Below are positions 20,842-29,823 of a DNA stretch of 64,000 nucleotides, piece by piece. Position 1 is the first letter of the stretch, and every line of letters begins with the position of its first letter. The notes under the pieces were generated by a model, which saw only the letters and a list, made by a program, of their open reading frames with translations, was not told the DNA's origin and did not search any database. The translations under genes and the position numbers were made by a program. The stretch comes from Pusillimonas minor (GTDB taxonomy: Bacteria; Pseudomonadota; Gammaproteobacteria; Burkholderiales; Burkholderiaceae_B), in contig NZ_JACJUU010000010.1 in assembly GCF_014237865.1 (NCBI RefSeq), positions 1 through 64,000 on the forward strand. Direction: 5' to 3'.

Positions 20842-21536
20842 GCGCGCAGAACCCCAACCACGCCACCGACGAGTGGAACAAGGAAATCCAGCGCGAGAAA
20901 AAGGAGCGCAAGTATCCGAAGTGGCCCAACGAGGTGATGCTGAAGATCCTCTTCGGGGGTAGCGACTACCTGAAGGCCCCGTTTCGGCCCCAGCCTGAGT
21001 GGCGCGTGCTCGACGTAGGCTGCGGCTTCGCCAACAACCTCGTGCCTTTCGCCGACATCGGCTGCGAATGCCACGGCGTGGACCTCACGCCGGAGATGGC
21101 GGCCACCGTCCAGGAGATCATGGACGATCGCGGCTACAAGACCAAGATCCAGGCCGGCAGCAACCGCGCCCTACCCTACCCGGATGCGCATTTCGACCTG
21201 CTGCTCTCGGTCAACACCCTGCATTACGAAGGCACGGAAGAGAATTTCCTGGCCGCGCTGCGCGAGTTCCGCCGCGTGCTCAAGCCGGGCGGCGGCCTAT
21301 ATATTTCCACGGTGGGCCCCGAGCATGAGATCTATCGCCGTGCCGAGGTGCTGGGCGGCCATCGCTACCGCGTGCGCGATTTCGATTTCCGCACCGGCGA
21401 GCAATTTTTCTTCTGCGATACCGAGCGTTACCTGCAGCACTACTGCGAGCAGGTGTTCGAGACCGTGGAAACCGGCCGCGTGACGGAAAAGCTGATTAAG
21501 CTGCCGCTCGACTTTCTCGTCGCGCTTTGCCGCTGA
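20838..21536 (+). CDS. Class I SAM-dependent methyltransferase
   Basis: 232 residues from GTG 20838 (four-base overlap with pseI). VLDVGCGFANN at 57-67 is SAM motif I, GVDLTPEM follows as motif II, and LREFRRVLKPGG is the Methyltransf_11 motif. It is a soluble enzyme. Its place directly behind pseI suggests methylation of the nonulosonic acid or a precursor, perhaps on a hydroxyl or an N-acyl group. The substrate is not predictable. Confidence 0.8.
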
Positions 21537-21549
21537 GCACAGGCACACG

Positions 21550-22236
21550 ATGAGCAAACCCCTGGTGATCTTTGGTTCTGCTGAAATGGCGGAACTGGCG
21601 AAGTTCTATTTCGAGCACGACAGCAGCCGCAAGGTCGTCGCGTTCACGGTGGACGACGCCTACGTCAAGGAAGACCAGTTCCAGGGCCTGCCGTTGGTAC
21701 CGTTCAGCGAAGTGGCCAGGCGCTACCCGGCCGACGCCTATGACATGCACGTGGCGCTGTCGTACGCCAAGCTGAACCGCCTGCGCCAGGAGAAGTACGA
21801 GCAGGCCAAGGCGGCCGGCTACACGCTGGCCTCCTACGTGTGCAGCAAGTCCGCCACTTGGCCGGACCTGGCGATCGGCGACAACTGCTTCATCCTGGAG
21901 AACCAGACCATCCAGCCGACCGTGCGCATCGGCAACAACGTGATGATCTGGTCGGGCAACCATCTGGGCCACGGCACCGAGATCGGCGACCATACCTACA
22001 TCGCCTCGCACGTGGTGATTTCGGGCCACTGCAAGATCGGGCAGCGCAATTTCTTCGGTGTAAACTCAACCTTGCGCGACTTCTGCAACATCGGCGATGA
22101 CTGCTTCATCGCGATGGGCGCTTCGGTGGCGCGCGACATGCCCAGCGGCTCGGTCGCGCTCGCGCCGCAGGCCGAGGTTTACGAGGCGGACGACCGCCGC
22201 GCCAAGGCGCTCAAGCGCATGTATTTCAAGATCTAG
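21550..22236 (+). CDS. Left-handed beta-helix sugar acyltransferase (PglD/NeuD-like)
   Basis: 228 residues. The N-terminal Rossmann-like PglD_N domain (LVIFGSAEMAELAKFYF) is followed from about residue 100 by hexapeptide repeats (IGDNCFI, IGNNVMI, IGDHTYI, IGQRNFF, IGDDCFI), with a His in GNHLGHGTEIG likely to be catalytic. Relatives acetylate the 4-amino group of UDP-sugars or O-acetylate sialic acids. It may add an acyl group to the pseudaminic-acid precursor or to the finished acid. It lies in tight operon order between two methyltransferase genes. Confidence 0.8.
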   Translation: MSKPLVIFGSAEMAELAKFYFEHDSSRKVVAFTVDDAYVKEDQFQGLPLVPFSEVARRYPADAYDMHVALSYAKLNRLRQEKYEQAKAAGYTLASYVCSKSATWPDLAIGDNCFILENQTIQPTVRIGNNVMIWSGNHLGHGTEIGDHTYIASHVVISGHCKIGQRNFFGVNSTLRDFCNIGDDCFIAMGASVARDMPSGSVALAPQAEVYEADDRRAKALKRMYFKI

Positions 22237-22256
22237 TGAATGACGGGAGACGCATC

Positions 22257-23024
22257 ATGTCCAGCGAGAAGGACTTCGGCTACACCATGGAAACCAAGGC
22301 AAGCGCGCAGCAGCTTGCCCATCGTGAGCTGCTTTACCAGATGTTCAAGGACCGGCCCATGCCGGACGACCAGTTGCTCATCTGTCCGGGGCTGTTCATG
22401 CGCAGTTCCGCGCTGGCGAAGATCCTGTTCGTCAACGAGGCCTACCAGCTGATCCTGAACCAGCCGGGCATCATCGTCGAGTTCGGTACCTGGTGGGGCC
22501 AGAACCTGGTGCTGTTCGAGAACTTGCGCGCGATCTACGAGCCCTTCAACCAGAGCCGCCGCGTGATCGGCTTCGACACCTTCCAGGGCTACCCGGAAAT
22601 TTCCGACAAGGACCGCGGCAGCGAGACCATCAAGATTGGCGGCTACAAGGTGGCGGAGAACTACCGCGAGTACCTGGAGAACCTGATCGACTACCACGAG
22701 AAGAACAACGTTCTCGCGGCGGTGAAGAAGCACGAGCTGGTGCAGGGCGACGTGAGCAAGACCGCGCCCGCCTACTTCGCCAAGAACGACGACGTAATCA
22801 TTGCGCTGGCCTACTTCGACATGGCTCTGTACGAGCCCACCAAGGCCGCGCTGGAGGCGATCAAGCCGCACCTGGTACCCGGCAGCGTGGTGATGCTGGA
22901 TGAGCTGAACAACAAGGACTACCCCGGCGAGACGCGCGCGTTCAAGGAAGTGTTCAAGGGCATGAAGTACCGCGTGAAGAAGTCGCAGTTCATGACCGAC
23001 CGCACCTTCATCATCCTCGAGTAA
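22257..23024 (+). CDS. TylF/MycF-type O-methyltransferase-like protein
   Basis: 255 residues from ATG 22257, preceded by GGGAGA; a GTG at 22236 is less likely. VEFGTWWGQN at 74-83 (SAM motif I) and GFDTFQGYP at 105-113 match the TylF/MycF macrolide-sugar O-methyltransferase family. Downstream MLDELNNKDYPGE places acidic residues where the family binds metal. It would O-methylate a sugar hydroxyl. Its neighbours (beta-propeller and WbqC) suggest a fixed accessory cassette. Confidence 0.7.
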   Translation: MSSEKDFGYTMETKASAQQLAHRELLYQMFKDRPMPDDQLLICPGLFMRSSALAKILFVNEAYQLILNQPGIIVEFGTWWGQNLVLFENLRAIYEPFNQSRRVIGFDTFQGYPEISDKDRGSETIKIGGYKVAENYREYLENLIDYHEKNNVLAAVKKHELVQGDVSKTAPAYFAKNDDVIIALAYFDMALYEPTKAALEAIKPHLVPGSVVMLDELNNKDYPGETRAFKEVFKGMKYRVKKSQFMTDRTFIILE

Positions 23025-23031
23025 GGCGAAT

Positions 23032-23949
23032 ATGCAGGACAGGAAGGTGCAACAGTGGCGCAAGCTGGGCATGGTGATCCGGCCCGACAAGCGCCTGTTC
23101 TGGGCGCAGACGCATTGCATGGTGCCGACACCGCAAAGCCTGGGCAATGGCCTGGTGCGCGTGTTCTTCTCCGGCCGCGATGGACTGAATCGCTCGCACA
23201 TCGGCCATGCGACCGTGGATTTGAACCAGGACGGCCGCGTCGTCGACTACACGGCCGAACCGGTGCTGGCCCCCGGCGCGCTGGGCTGTTTTGATGACAA
23301 CGGCGTCACGCCCTCCTGCGTGGTCGACCTGCCGAATGGTGAACTGGGCCTGTACTACATCGGCTGGAACCCGGGCTCGACGGTGCGCATGCACATCTTC
23401 GGCGGCCTGGCGATCAGCAAGGACGGCGGCAAGAGCTTCGAGCGCTGGTCGCGCGCGCCCATCCTTGAGCGCAATCGCACCGACCCTTACCTGAACACCG
23501 CCCCCTGGGTGGTGAGCGATGGCGACGGCTACCGCATCTTCTACGTCTCCGGCCACGAATGGCTGCACAAGGACCTGCCGCGCTACAACATCAAGACCGG
23601 TACCTCGAAAGACGGCAAGAACTGGGTACGCGAGGGCCATGTGTGCCTGGACTTTCGCGACGAGACCGAGCACGCGCTGGCACGACCCTACGTGGTGAAG
23701 GAGGATGGCCTGTGGCGCATGTGGTTCTCGTACAAGAGCACCGACTACCGCATCGGCTACGCCGAATCGCGCGACGGCCTCACCTGGGAACGCCTGGATC
23801 ACCTCGCCGGCATCGAGGTGAGCCCCTCCGGCTTCGACAGCGAAATGGTCGAGTACGGCGCGGTGGTGCGGCACGACGGGCGGCGCTTCATGTTCTACAA
23901 CGGCAACAACTACGGTGTCGAGGGCATCGGACTGGCGGTGGAGGAATGA
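23032..23949 (+). CDS. Glycosidase-like five-bladed beta-propeller protein
   Basis: 305 residues rich in repeated W-x-x and D-G-x-x-W motifs (SKDGGKSFERW, SKDGKNWVRE, SRDGLTWERL), the blade pattern of GH43/GH32/GH130-like propellers. Acidic residues such as those in CFDDNGVTPS and HEWLHKD could be catalytic, but no family signature proves hydrolase or phosphorylase activity. There is no signal peptide, so it acts in the cytoplasm, unusual for a polysaccharide hydrolase. It may trim or rearrange a sugar nucleotide or glycoside made by this operon. It overlaps wbqC by four bases. Confidence 0.65.
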   Translation: MQDRKVQQWRKLGMVIRPDKRLFWAQTHCMVPTPQSLGNGLVRVFFSGRDGLNRSHIGHATVDLNQDGRVVDYTAEPVLAPGALGCFDDNGVTPSCVVDLPNGELGLYYIGWNPGSTVRMHIFGGLAISKDGGKSFERWSRAPILERNRTDPYLNTAPWVVSDGDGYRIFYVSGHEWLHKDLPRYNIKTGTSKDGKNWVREGHVCLDFRDETEHALARPYVVKEDGLWRMWFSYKSTDYRIGYAESRDGLTWERLDHLAGIEVSPSGFDSEMVEYGAVVRHDGRRFMFYNGNNYGVEGIGLAVEE

Positions 23950-24650
23950 CGCGAGTGGCGATCATGCAGCCCACCTATCTGCCCTGGAGCGGATACTTCG
24001 GGCTGATGCAGTCCGTCGACGTATTCGTGCTGCTCGACTCGGTGCAGTTCGCGCGCCGCTCCTGGCAGCAGCGCAACCAGATCAAGACCGCGAACGGCGC
24101 GCAGTGGCTCTCGGTCCCGGTGCAATCCAAGGGCAAGCGTGACCAGTTGATCTGCGAAGTGGAACTGGACAAGAGCTCGGGCTTCGCCGCCACGCATCGC
24201 CGCAGCATCGAGATGAGCTACGCAAAGACACCGTACTTCAGGCAATACGCGGACACACTGCTGCCCCTGCTGGACAATAGCAGCCCCCTGCTTGCCGACA
24301 TGACCATCGCCCTGATCCTGCAACTGAAGGCGCAACTTGGCATAGAAACCCGGGTGATGCGCGCCAGCGAGCTGGACGGTAGCGGTGCCAAGGCTGACCT
24401 GCTGGCCTCGCTGTGCAGGCAGATCAGCGCCACCGCCTACGTCTCCCCGCCGGGCTCGAAGGGCTATCTGGATGAATCGGATGCTTTCGAGCAGATCGGC
24501 GTGCCGGTGCAATATTTCGAATTCAAGCATCCGCAATACCCGCAACCCTTCGGTGAGTTTCTTCCCTATATGTCCATCATCGACATGCTCTTCAACTGCG
24601 GCGAACGCAGTTCCGCCCTAATCCAGGGCGCAAGCGAGGTACTGCAATGA
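23946..24650 (+). CDS. WbqC family protein
   Basis: 234 residues from ATG 23946. The N-terminus VAIMQPTYLPWSGYF and the following QFARRSWQQRNQIK are hallmarks of WbqC-like proteins (PF08889), found across O-antigen clusters. The biochemical role is not firmly established; they are often linked with amino-acid or acyl modification of sugars. Here it overlaps both neighbours (propeller upstream, pseF downstream) by four bases, so it belongs to the same pathway. Confidence 0.85.
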   Translation: MTRVAIMQPTYLPWSGYFGLMQSVDVFVLLDSVQFARRSWQQRNQIKTANGAQWLSVPVQSKGKRDQLICEVELDKSSGFAATHRRSIEMSYAKTPYFRQYADTLLPLLDNSSPLLADMTIALILQLKAQLGIETRVMRASELDGSGAKADLLASLCRQISATAYVSPPGSKGYLDESDAFEQIGVPVQYFEFKHPQYPQPFGEFLPYMSIIDMLFNCGERSSALIQGASEVLQ

Positions 24651-25354
24651 AACGTCTGGCCATCATTCCCGCGCGCGGCGGTTCCAAGCGCATTCCGAAC
24701 AAGAACATCCGCGATTTCTGCGGCCAGCCGATGATCACGCATGTGCTCGGCGTGGCGCGCGCAAGCGGCCTGTTCGCGAAGGTTCACGTATCCACGGAAA
24801 GCGAGAGCATCCGCGACGTGGCGGCGCAGTTCGGCTTTCCGCCCGACTTCCCCCGCCCCGCCGAACTGGCCGACGACCATACGCCCATCATGCCCGTGCT
24901 GCGCCACGCGGCGCAGGAGTACGCGAAGCGCGGCGAGCGCTTCGACGAAGTCTGGCTGCTGATGGCTTGCGCGCCGCTGATCCACGCCAAGGACTTGAGC
25001 AGCGCGGCCAGCTTGTTCCAGCAGGCCGGCAGCGAGCAGCCCCTGCTGGCGGTTTCCGAATATCCCGCCCCGATCGAATGGGCCTTCAGTCGCGGCGAAA
25101 ATGGCGCGCTCACCCCGGTGCAGGCCGGCATGTTCGCGGTGCGTTCGCAGGATCTGGAGAAGCGCTATTTCGATGCAGGCAGCTTCGCGGTGTTTCCCGC
25201 CTCGCGCGTGCTGGAGTCGCAAGGCGCCGGTTCCGACAGCGGCTTCATCGGCTACGTGCTGCCCAAGGGTACGGCCATCGATATCGACGATGAGCAGGAC
25301 TGGCAACTGGCCGAGGCGATCTATCGCGTCAAGGCCGCCCGCGCCGCCGCTTAA
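24647..25354 (+). CDS. pseF: CMP-pseudaminic acid synthase (acylneuraminate cytidylyltransferase family)
   Basis: 235 residues. IPARGGSKRIPNKNI at the N-terminus is the CTP-binding signature of NeuA/PseF, and ACAPLIHAKDL matches the sugar-binding half. It activates the nonulosonic acid as the CMP-sugar for transfer, completing PseB-PseC-(PseH)-PseG-PseI-PseF. It overlaps wbqC by four bases; the SpsF-like gene follows nine bases on. Confidence 0.87.
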   Translation: MKRLAIIPARGGSKRIPNKNIRDFCGQPMITHVLGVARASGLFAKVHVSTESESIRDVAAQFGFPPDFPRPAELADDHTPIMPVLRHAAQEYAKRGERFDEVWLLMACAPLIHAKDLSSAASLFQQAGSEQPLLAVSEYPAPIEWAFSRGENGALTPVQAGMFAVRSQDLEKRYFDAGSFAVFPASRVLESQGAGSDSGFIGYVLPKGTAIDIDDEQDWQLAEAIYRVKAARAAA

Positions 25355-25363
25355 GGAAACCTC

Positions 25364-26107
25364 ATGAAGATCGTTGCCACCATCGAAGCGCGCATGACCT
25401 CCTCGCGCCTGCCCGGCAAGGTGATGTTGCCGGCGCTGGATCGCCCCATGCTCGCGCATCTCACCAGCCGCCTGAAGGCCGCCCCCTCGATCGACGAGAT
25501 CGTGCTGGCCACCACGGTGAATGCCACCGACGACGTGCTGGTCGAGTTTGCCAAGCAGGACGGCATCAAGGTATTCCGCGGCAGCGAAGAGGACGTGATG
25601 TCGCGCGTGATCGGCGCCGCCGAATCGGCCCAGGCCGACGTGGTGGTGGAGATCACCGGGGACTGCCCGATCATCGATCCGGATCTGGTCGAGCAGACTA
25701 TCCGCGTGTTCAAGCGCAACGAGAAGGCCGTGTATTGCGCCAACTCCTTCATCAGCAGCTATCCGGACGGCATGGATACGCAGGTGATGACGCTGGAGGC
25801 GCTGAAGAAGTCCTTCTCGATGACCGACGATCCGCTCGACCGTGAACACGTGTCGCGCCACATCGTGCAGAACCCGCAGCTGTTTCCCCACGTCTACCTG
25901 ATCGCGCCGCCCTCGCTGCACTGGCCCGGCCTGGGCCTGACGCTGGATGAGCCGGGCGACTACGAACTGATCCGCACCCTGATCGAAAACCTCGGCAAGG
26001 ATAATCCCCTGTTCGGCTGCGGCGACGTGATCCGCTTCCTGCGCGCCAATCCGCAGGTACTGAAGATCAACGACATGGTGCAGCGCAAGGACGCGCGCCC
26101 GACGTGA
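25364..26107 (+). CDS. SpsF-like cytidylyltransferase-family protein
   Basis: 247 residues. TIEARMTSSRLPGKVM near the N-terminus and EITGDCPIIDP place it in the SpsF/COG1861 group, relatives of NeuA and KdsB first seen in spore-coat polysaccharide synthesis. It could activate a second acid or a modified sugar; the reaction has not been settled for most members. It follows pseF and overlaps the oxidoreductase gene by four bases, so it may open a sub-pathway with the next three genes. Confidence 0.78.
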   Translation: MKIVATIEARMTSSRLPGKVMLPALDRPMLAHLTSRLKAAPSIDEIVLATTVNATDDVLVEFAKQDGIKVFRGSEEDVMSRVIGAAESAQADVVVEITGDCPIIDPDLVEQTIRVFKRNEKAVYCANSFISSYPDGMDTQVMTLEALKKSFSMTDDPLDREHVSRHIVQNPQLFPHVYLIAPPSLHWPGLGLTLDEPGDYELIRTLIENLGKDNPLFGCGDVIRFLRANPQVLKINDMVQRKDARPT

Positions 26108-27069
26108 AGCACAAAGTCCTCCTGATCGGCCTGGGCCAGGTAGCCATGGGTTACGACTTCGACACCACGGATCCCGGTGTCATGTCCACCCACGCGCGCG
26201 CTTTCGCCAATCACGAGGATTTTGAATTGGCCGGCGGCGTCGATCCCGATGCAGGCGCTTGCGCGAGATTCCGGCAGCGCTACGGCGGCTGGGCCGGCGC
26301 GGACATGGCCGAAGGCTTGCGCACCTTGAGCCCCGATGTGGTGGTGGTCGCTTCGCCCACGCAATATCACGCCGAAGCCGTGCAGATGGCCCTGCGCCAC
26401 GCGAAGCCGAAACTGATCCTGTGCGAAAAGCCCCTCTCCTATTCGCTGGAGGATGCTCGCGCGATGGTGGCCGCCTGCCGCGAAGCCGGCTGCCTGCTCT
26501 ACGTGAACTACCTGCGCCGTGTCGAGCCGGGCGTGCTGGAAGTCAAGCGACGCCTGCAAAGCGGCACGATCGCCACCCCGCTCAAGGGTGTACTCTGGTA
26601 CACCAAGGGCCTGCTGCATAACGGTTCGCACTTCTCCAACCTGCTTGAGTTCTGGCTCGGCCCGGTGGAGAAATTCAGCGTGATCAACGCCGGCCGCCCC
26701 TTTGGCGAAGCCGACTTCGAACCGGATGTTCAGGTAAAGTTTGCGGCAGGCGAGGTCACCTTCCTGGCGGCACGGGAAGAGCATTTTTCGCATCACGAAA
26801 TACAGCTGGTCGCGCCGAACGGCTGCCTGCGCTACGAGCAGGGCGGCGGCAAGATACTCTGGCAGGGCGCGGCGCGCGACCCCGACTTTCCCGAATACAC
26901 GGTGCTGTCCCTTCCCGGAGAAAGAATCGCCACCGAAGGCGCAAAGCTTCAGTGGCACGTGACCGACCACGTGAGCGCCTGCCTGCGTGGCCAGAGTTCG
27001 AGTTTGTGCAGCGGCGATGACGCGCTGCGTACCCTGAAATCACTTTTGGAAATGAAGGCGGCACTATGA
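26104..27069 (+). CDS. Gfo/Idh/MocA family oxidoreductase
   Basis: 321 residues from GTG 26104. An N-terminal Rossmann fold (LLIGLGQVAMGYD) is followed by CEKPLSYSLEDA near 110, whose Lys is the usual catalytic residue of the family. It oxidises or reduces a sugar hydroxyl using NAD(P). In this position, immediately before a DegT transaminase, it probably makes the keto-sugar that the transaminase aminates, as in the WlbA/WbpB pathways. Overlaps of four bases on each side indicate coupled translation. Confidence 0.82.
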   Translation: MKHKVLLIGLGQVAMGYDFDTTDPGVMSTHARAFANHEDFELAGGVDPDAGACARFRQRYGGWAGADMAEGLRTLSPDVVVVASPTQYHAEAVQMALRHAKPKLILCEKPLSYSLEDARAMVAACREAGCLLYVNYLRRVEPGVLEVKRRLQSGTIATPLKGVLWYTKGLLHNGSHFSNLLEFWLGPVEKFSVINAGRPFGEADFEPDVQVKFAAGEVTFLAAREEHFSHHEIQLVAPNGCLRYEQGGGKILWQGAARDPDFPEYTVLSLPGERIATEGAKLQWHVTDHVSACLRGQSSSLCSGDDALRTLKSLLEMKAAL

Positions 27070-28358
27070 GCAAGCAAAGTGAGAACGACACCCTGGCCAT
27101 CCTCGGCGGCCCCAAGCTGATCAACCACACTTTCGGCCGCTACAACCCGCTCGGCCCGGAAGAAGTCGAGGCCGCCAAGAAAGTGGTCGAGAGCGGCGTG
27201 CTCTCGCAGTTCCTCGGCTGCTGGGACCCGGACTTCTTCGGCGGCCCCAAGGTGCAGGAGTTCGAGCGCCAGTGCGAGAGCTACTTCGGCGTCAAGCATG
27301 CCGTTACCTTCAACTCGTGGACCTCGGGCCTAGTGGCGGCCGTCGGCGCCATCGGCATCGAGCCGGGTGACGAGGTGATCGTCAGCCCCTGGACCATGGC
27401 CGCCAGCGCTACCGCCATTCTGCACTGGAACGCGATTCCTGTGTTTGCCGACATTGAGACGGAGACGTTCTGTCTGGATCCAGTCTCGGTCGAGAGGAGT
27501 ATAAGTGAGCAGACGCGCGCGATCATGTCCGTGGATATTGCCGGCCATTCGGCCGACATGGACGCGCTACGCAAGATTGCCGACAAGCACAAGCTGAGGA
27601 TCATCTCCGACACCGCCCAGGCGCCCGGCGCCAGGTACAAGGGCAAGTTCGCCGGCACCCTGGCCGACATCGGTGGCTACAGCCTGAACTATCACAAGCA
27701 CGTGCATACCGGCGAAGGCGGCATTGCCGTCACCGACGATGACGATTTCGCCGACCGCCTGCGCCTGATCCGCAACCACGCCGAAGTGGTGGTGGAGGAC
27801 AAGGGCGTGACCAACCTGAGCAACATGATCGGCCACAACTTCCGCCTCGGTGAAATCGAGTGCGCGATGGGCATCGAGCAGCTCAAGAAGCTGGACAGGA
27901 TGGTGAAGTCGCGCCAGCGCATCGCCCAGAAGCTCGACGCCGGCCTGGCCGGCTTGCGCGGCCTGCGCACGCCGGTGGTCAAACCCGACTGCACCCACGT
28001 CTACTACGTCTACTCGATGTCCGTGGACGTCGTGGCCCTGGGCATCAACCGCCAGCGCCTGCACCAGGCCCTGCTCGCGGAAGGCGTGCCGGCACTCGGC
28101 GCGAGCTACCAGAACCTGCACATGCTGCCGATGTACCAGAAGAAGATGGCCTACGGCAGCAAGGGCTTCCCGTGGACCTCGGAAATCTGCAAGCGCGAAG
28201 TCAGCTACGCCAAGGGCATCTGCCCGGTGGCCGAGCGCCTGCACGAGGCCGAGTTCCTCGGCTTCGGCATCTGCTCGCATGAGTATAAGGACGAGGAGGT
28301 GGACATGATCATCGCCGCCTTCCGCAAGGTGTGGCGCAACCTGGAGGCGCTGCGGTGA
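27066..28358 (+). CDS. DegT/DnrJ/EryC1/StrS aminotransferase
   Basis: 430 residues, longer than PseC. PLP Lys211 lies in YSLNYHKHVHTGEGG and Asp182 in SDTAQAPGA. The N-terminal LGGPKLINHTFGRYNPLG resembles sugar aminotransferases of the AHBA/StrS group. Coupled to the Gfo/Idh oxidoreductase and to a GNAT gene, it fits an oxidise-aminate-acylate series giving an acylated amino sugar. The specific sugar is unknown. Confidence 0.83.
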   Translation: MSKQSENDTLAILGGPKLINHTFGRYNPLGPEEVEAAKKVVESGVLSQFLGCWDPDFFGGPKVQEFERQCESYFGVKHAVTFNSWTSGLVAAVGAIGIEPGDEVIVSPWTMAASATAILHWNAIPVFADIETETFCLDPVSVERSISEQTRAIMSVDIAGHSADMDALRKIADKHKLRIISDTAQAPGARYKGKFAGTLADIGGYSLNYHKHVHTGEGGIAVTDDDDFADRLRLIRNHAEVVVEDKGVTNLSNMIGHNFRLGEIECAMGIEQLKKLDRMVKSRQRIAQKLDAGLAGLRGLRTPVVKPDCTHVYYVYSMSVDVVALGINRQRLHQALLAEGVPALGASYQNLHMLPMYQKKMAYGSKGFPWTSEICKREVSYAKGICPVAERLHEAEFLGFGICSHEYKDEEVDMIIAAFRKVWRNLEALR

Positions 28359-28903
28359 TCCACCAGCTTGCCGACGGCTACCACGTACGCGGCCTGCGCG
28401 AAAGCGACCTGGCCGGCCCCTACCCTTCCTGGTTCGAGGACCAGGAGGTGTGCAAGTACAACTCCCACGGCAAGTTCTTCCGCAACGCCCAGTGGTTCCG
28501 CGAGTTCTACGACGGCCTGAACCGCGAGGACCAGGTGGTGTGGGCGATCTGCCACCAGGACGACGGCCATATCGGCAACGTCAGCCTGCAAAGCATCTCC
28601 GGCATCAACCGCAACGCGGAATACGCCATCCTGATCGGCAACCGCAATCACTGGCGCAAGTCGGCCGGGCTCAATGCCTCACTGGCGCTGCTGCGCCACG
28701 GCTTTGAAAAGCTCAACCTCGAACGCATCTACTGCGGTACCGCCTCCGGCAATATGGGCATGCAGCGCCTGGCCCTGCGCATGGGCATGATCGAAGAGGG
28801 GCGGCGGCGCAAGCACCTGTTCCTCGATGGTGGCTGGCAGGACATGGTCGAGTTCGGCGTGCTGCGCGACGATTTCCTGGGCATGCAGAGTTCCGCGAAA
28901 TGA
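28355..28903 (+). CDS. GNAT-family N-acetyltransferase (RimJ/L-type; PseH candidate)
   Basis: 182 residues from GTG 28355, overlapping the transaminase stop. A GNAT core is visible: HIGNVSLQSI and the A-region ILIGNRNHWRKSAGLNASL that binds acetyl-CoA. It should acylate an amino sugar. By neighbourhood it suits the product of the DegT transaminase, but one of the two GNATs here (this or 32420) must act as PseH on UDP-4-amino-4,6-dideoxy-AltNAc, and the sequence cannot say which. Confidence 0.8.
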   Translation: MIHQLADGYHVRGLRESDLAGPYPSWFEDQEVCKYNSHGKFFRNAQWFREFYDGLNREDQVVWAICHQDDGHIGNVSLQSISGINRNAEYAILIGNRNHWRKSAGLNASLALLRHGFEKLNLERIYCGTASGNMGMQRLALRMGMIEEGRRRKHLFLDGGWQDMVEFGVLRDDFLGMQSSAK

Positions 28904-29802
28904 TAGGCGTGGTAGGCCATGATGCCGGCGCGATGGAGATCATCTCCAGCCATATCCGCCGCCAGGGGCTGGATTGCGGCTTCTGCCTCGAAGGCGCGGC
29001 CGTGAATGTGGTCGCGCGCAAGCTCGGCACCGTGCCGCTGCTGCCGCTGGAGGCCCTGGTGGAGCAGTGCGAGTGGCTGCTGTGCGGCACCAGCTTTCTC
29101 TCCGACCTGGAGTGGCGCGCCATCGGCCTGGCACGGCGGGCCGGCAAGCGCTGCGTGGTGGTGCTCGACCATTGGGTCAACTACCGCCAGCGCTTCACGC
29201 GTCACGGCCAGTGGCACTGGCCCGACGAGGTGTGGGTAGGAGACGAGACCGCCGCCCGCATCGCGCAAGAAGACCTGCCAGACCTCAAGCAAACCCTGGT
29301 GCCGAACGCCTACTTCATGGACATCCAGGACGAGATCAAGGCCATCCCGATGCCGCCGCGCGCGCCTGGGGCCGGACTCAACATTCTCTATGTCTGCGAG
29401 CCGCTGCGCGACGACGGCGTCGCCCTGTATGGCGACGAGCGCTACTGGGGCTATACCGAGGAGGAGGCGTTGACTTACTTTCTCTCTCACGTGCGCCTGC
29501 TCGCCGACGAGATCAACCGCATCGTGGTGCGCCCCCATCCCCAGGAACCCCTGGGCAAGTACGACTGGGCCGCCACGCAGTTCGACCTGCCGCTCATCTG
29601 CGGCGAAAAAAAGACCTTGCTCGAACAGATCGCCGCCTGCGACATCGTCGCCGGCTGCGCCACCATGGCCATGGTGGTGGGCCTGCTGGCCGGCAAGCGC
29701 GTGGTCAGCTGCATTCCGCCGGGCGGCAAAACCGTACCCCTTCCGCAACGCGAGATCGAGGACATGTTGCGCCTGATCCTCGTTAGCCAAACGCAACACT
29801 AA
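28900..29802 (+). CDS. GT-B-like protein of unknown function
   Basis: 300 residues, starting in a four-base overlap with the GNAT gene. I do not recognise the family. An N-terminal half (VVGHDAGAMEIISSHI) may be a Rossmann domain, the middle has LVPNAYFMDIQDE, and the C-terminal half (VVRPHPQEPLGKYDW; GCATMAMVVGLLAGKRV) resembles the donor-binding half of GT-B enzymes, including capsule and sialic-type transferases. It could be the CMP-nonulosonate transferase of this block, or a PseG-like hydrolase. No membrane segments are seen. Confidence 0.5.
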   Translation: MIGVVGHDAGAMEIISSHIRRQGLDCGFCLEGAAVNVVARKLGTVPLLPLEALVEQCEWLLCGTSFLSDLEWRAIGLARRAGKRCVVVLDHWVNYRQRFTRHGQWHWPDEVWVGDETAARIAQEDLPDLKQTLVPNAYFMDIQDEIKAIPMPPRAPGAGLNILYVCEPLRDDGVALYGDERYWGYTEEEALTYFLSHVRLLADEINRIVVRPHPQEPLGKYDWAATQFDLPLICGEKKTLLEQIAACDIVAGCATMAMVVGLLAGKRVVSCIPPGGKTVPLPQREIEDMLRLILVSQTQH

Positions 29803-29823
29803 GTTTTTATCGGAGTAGCTGCA

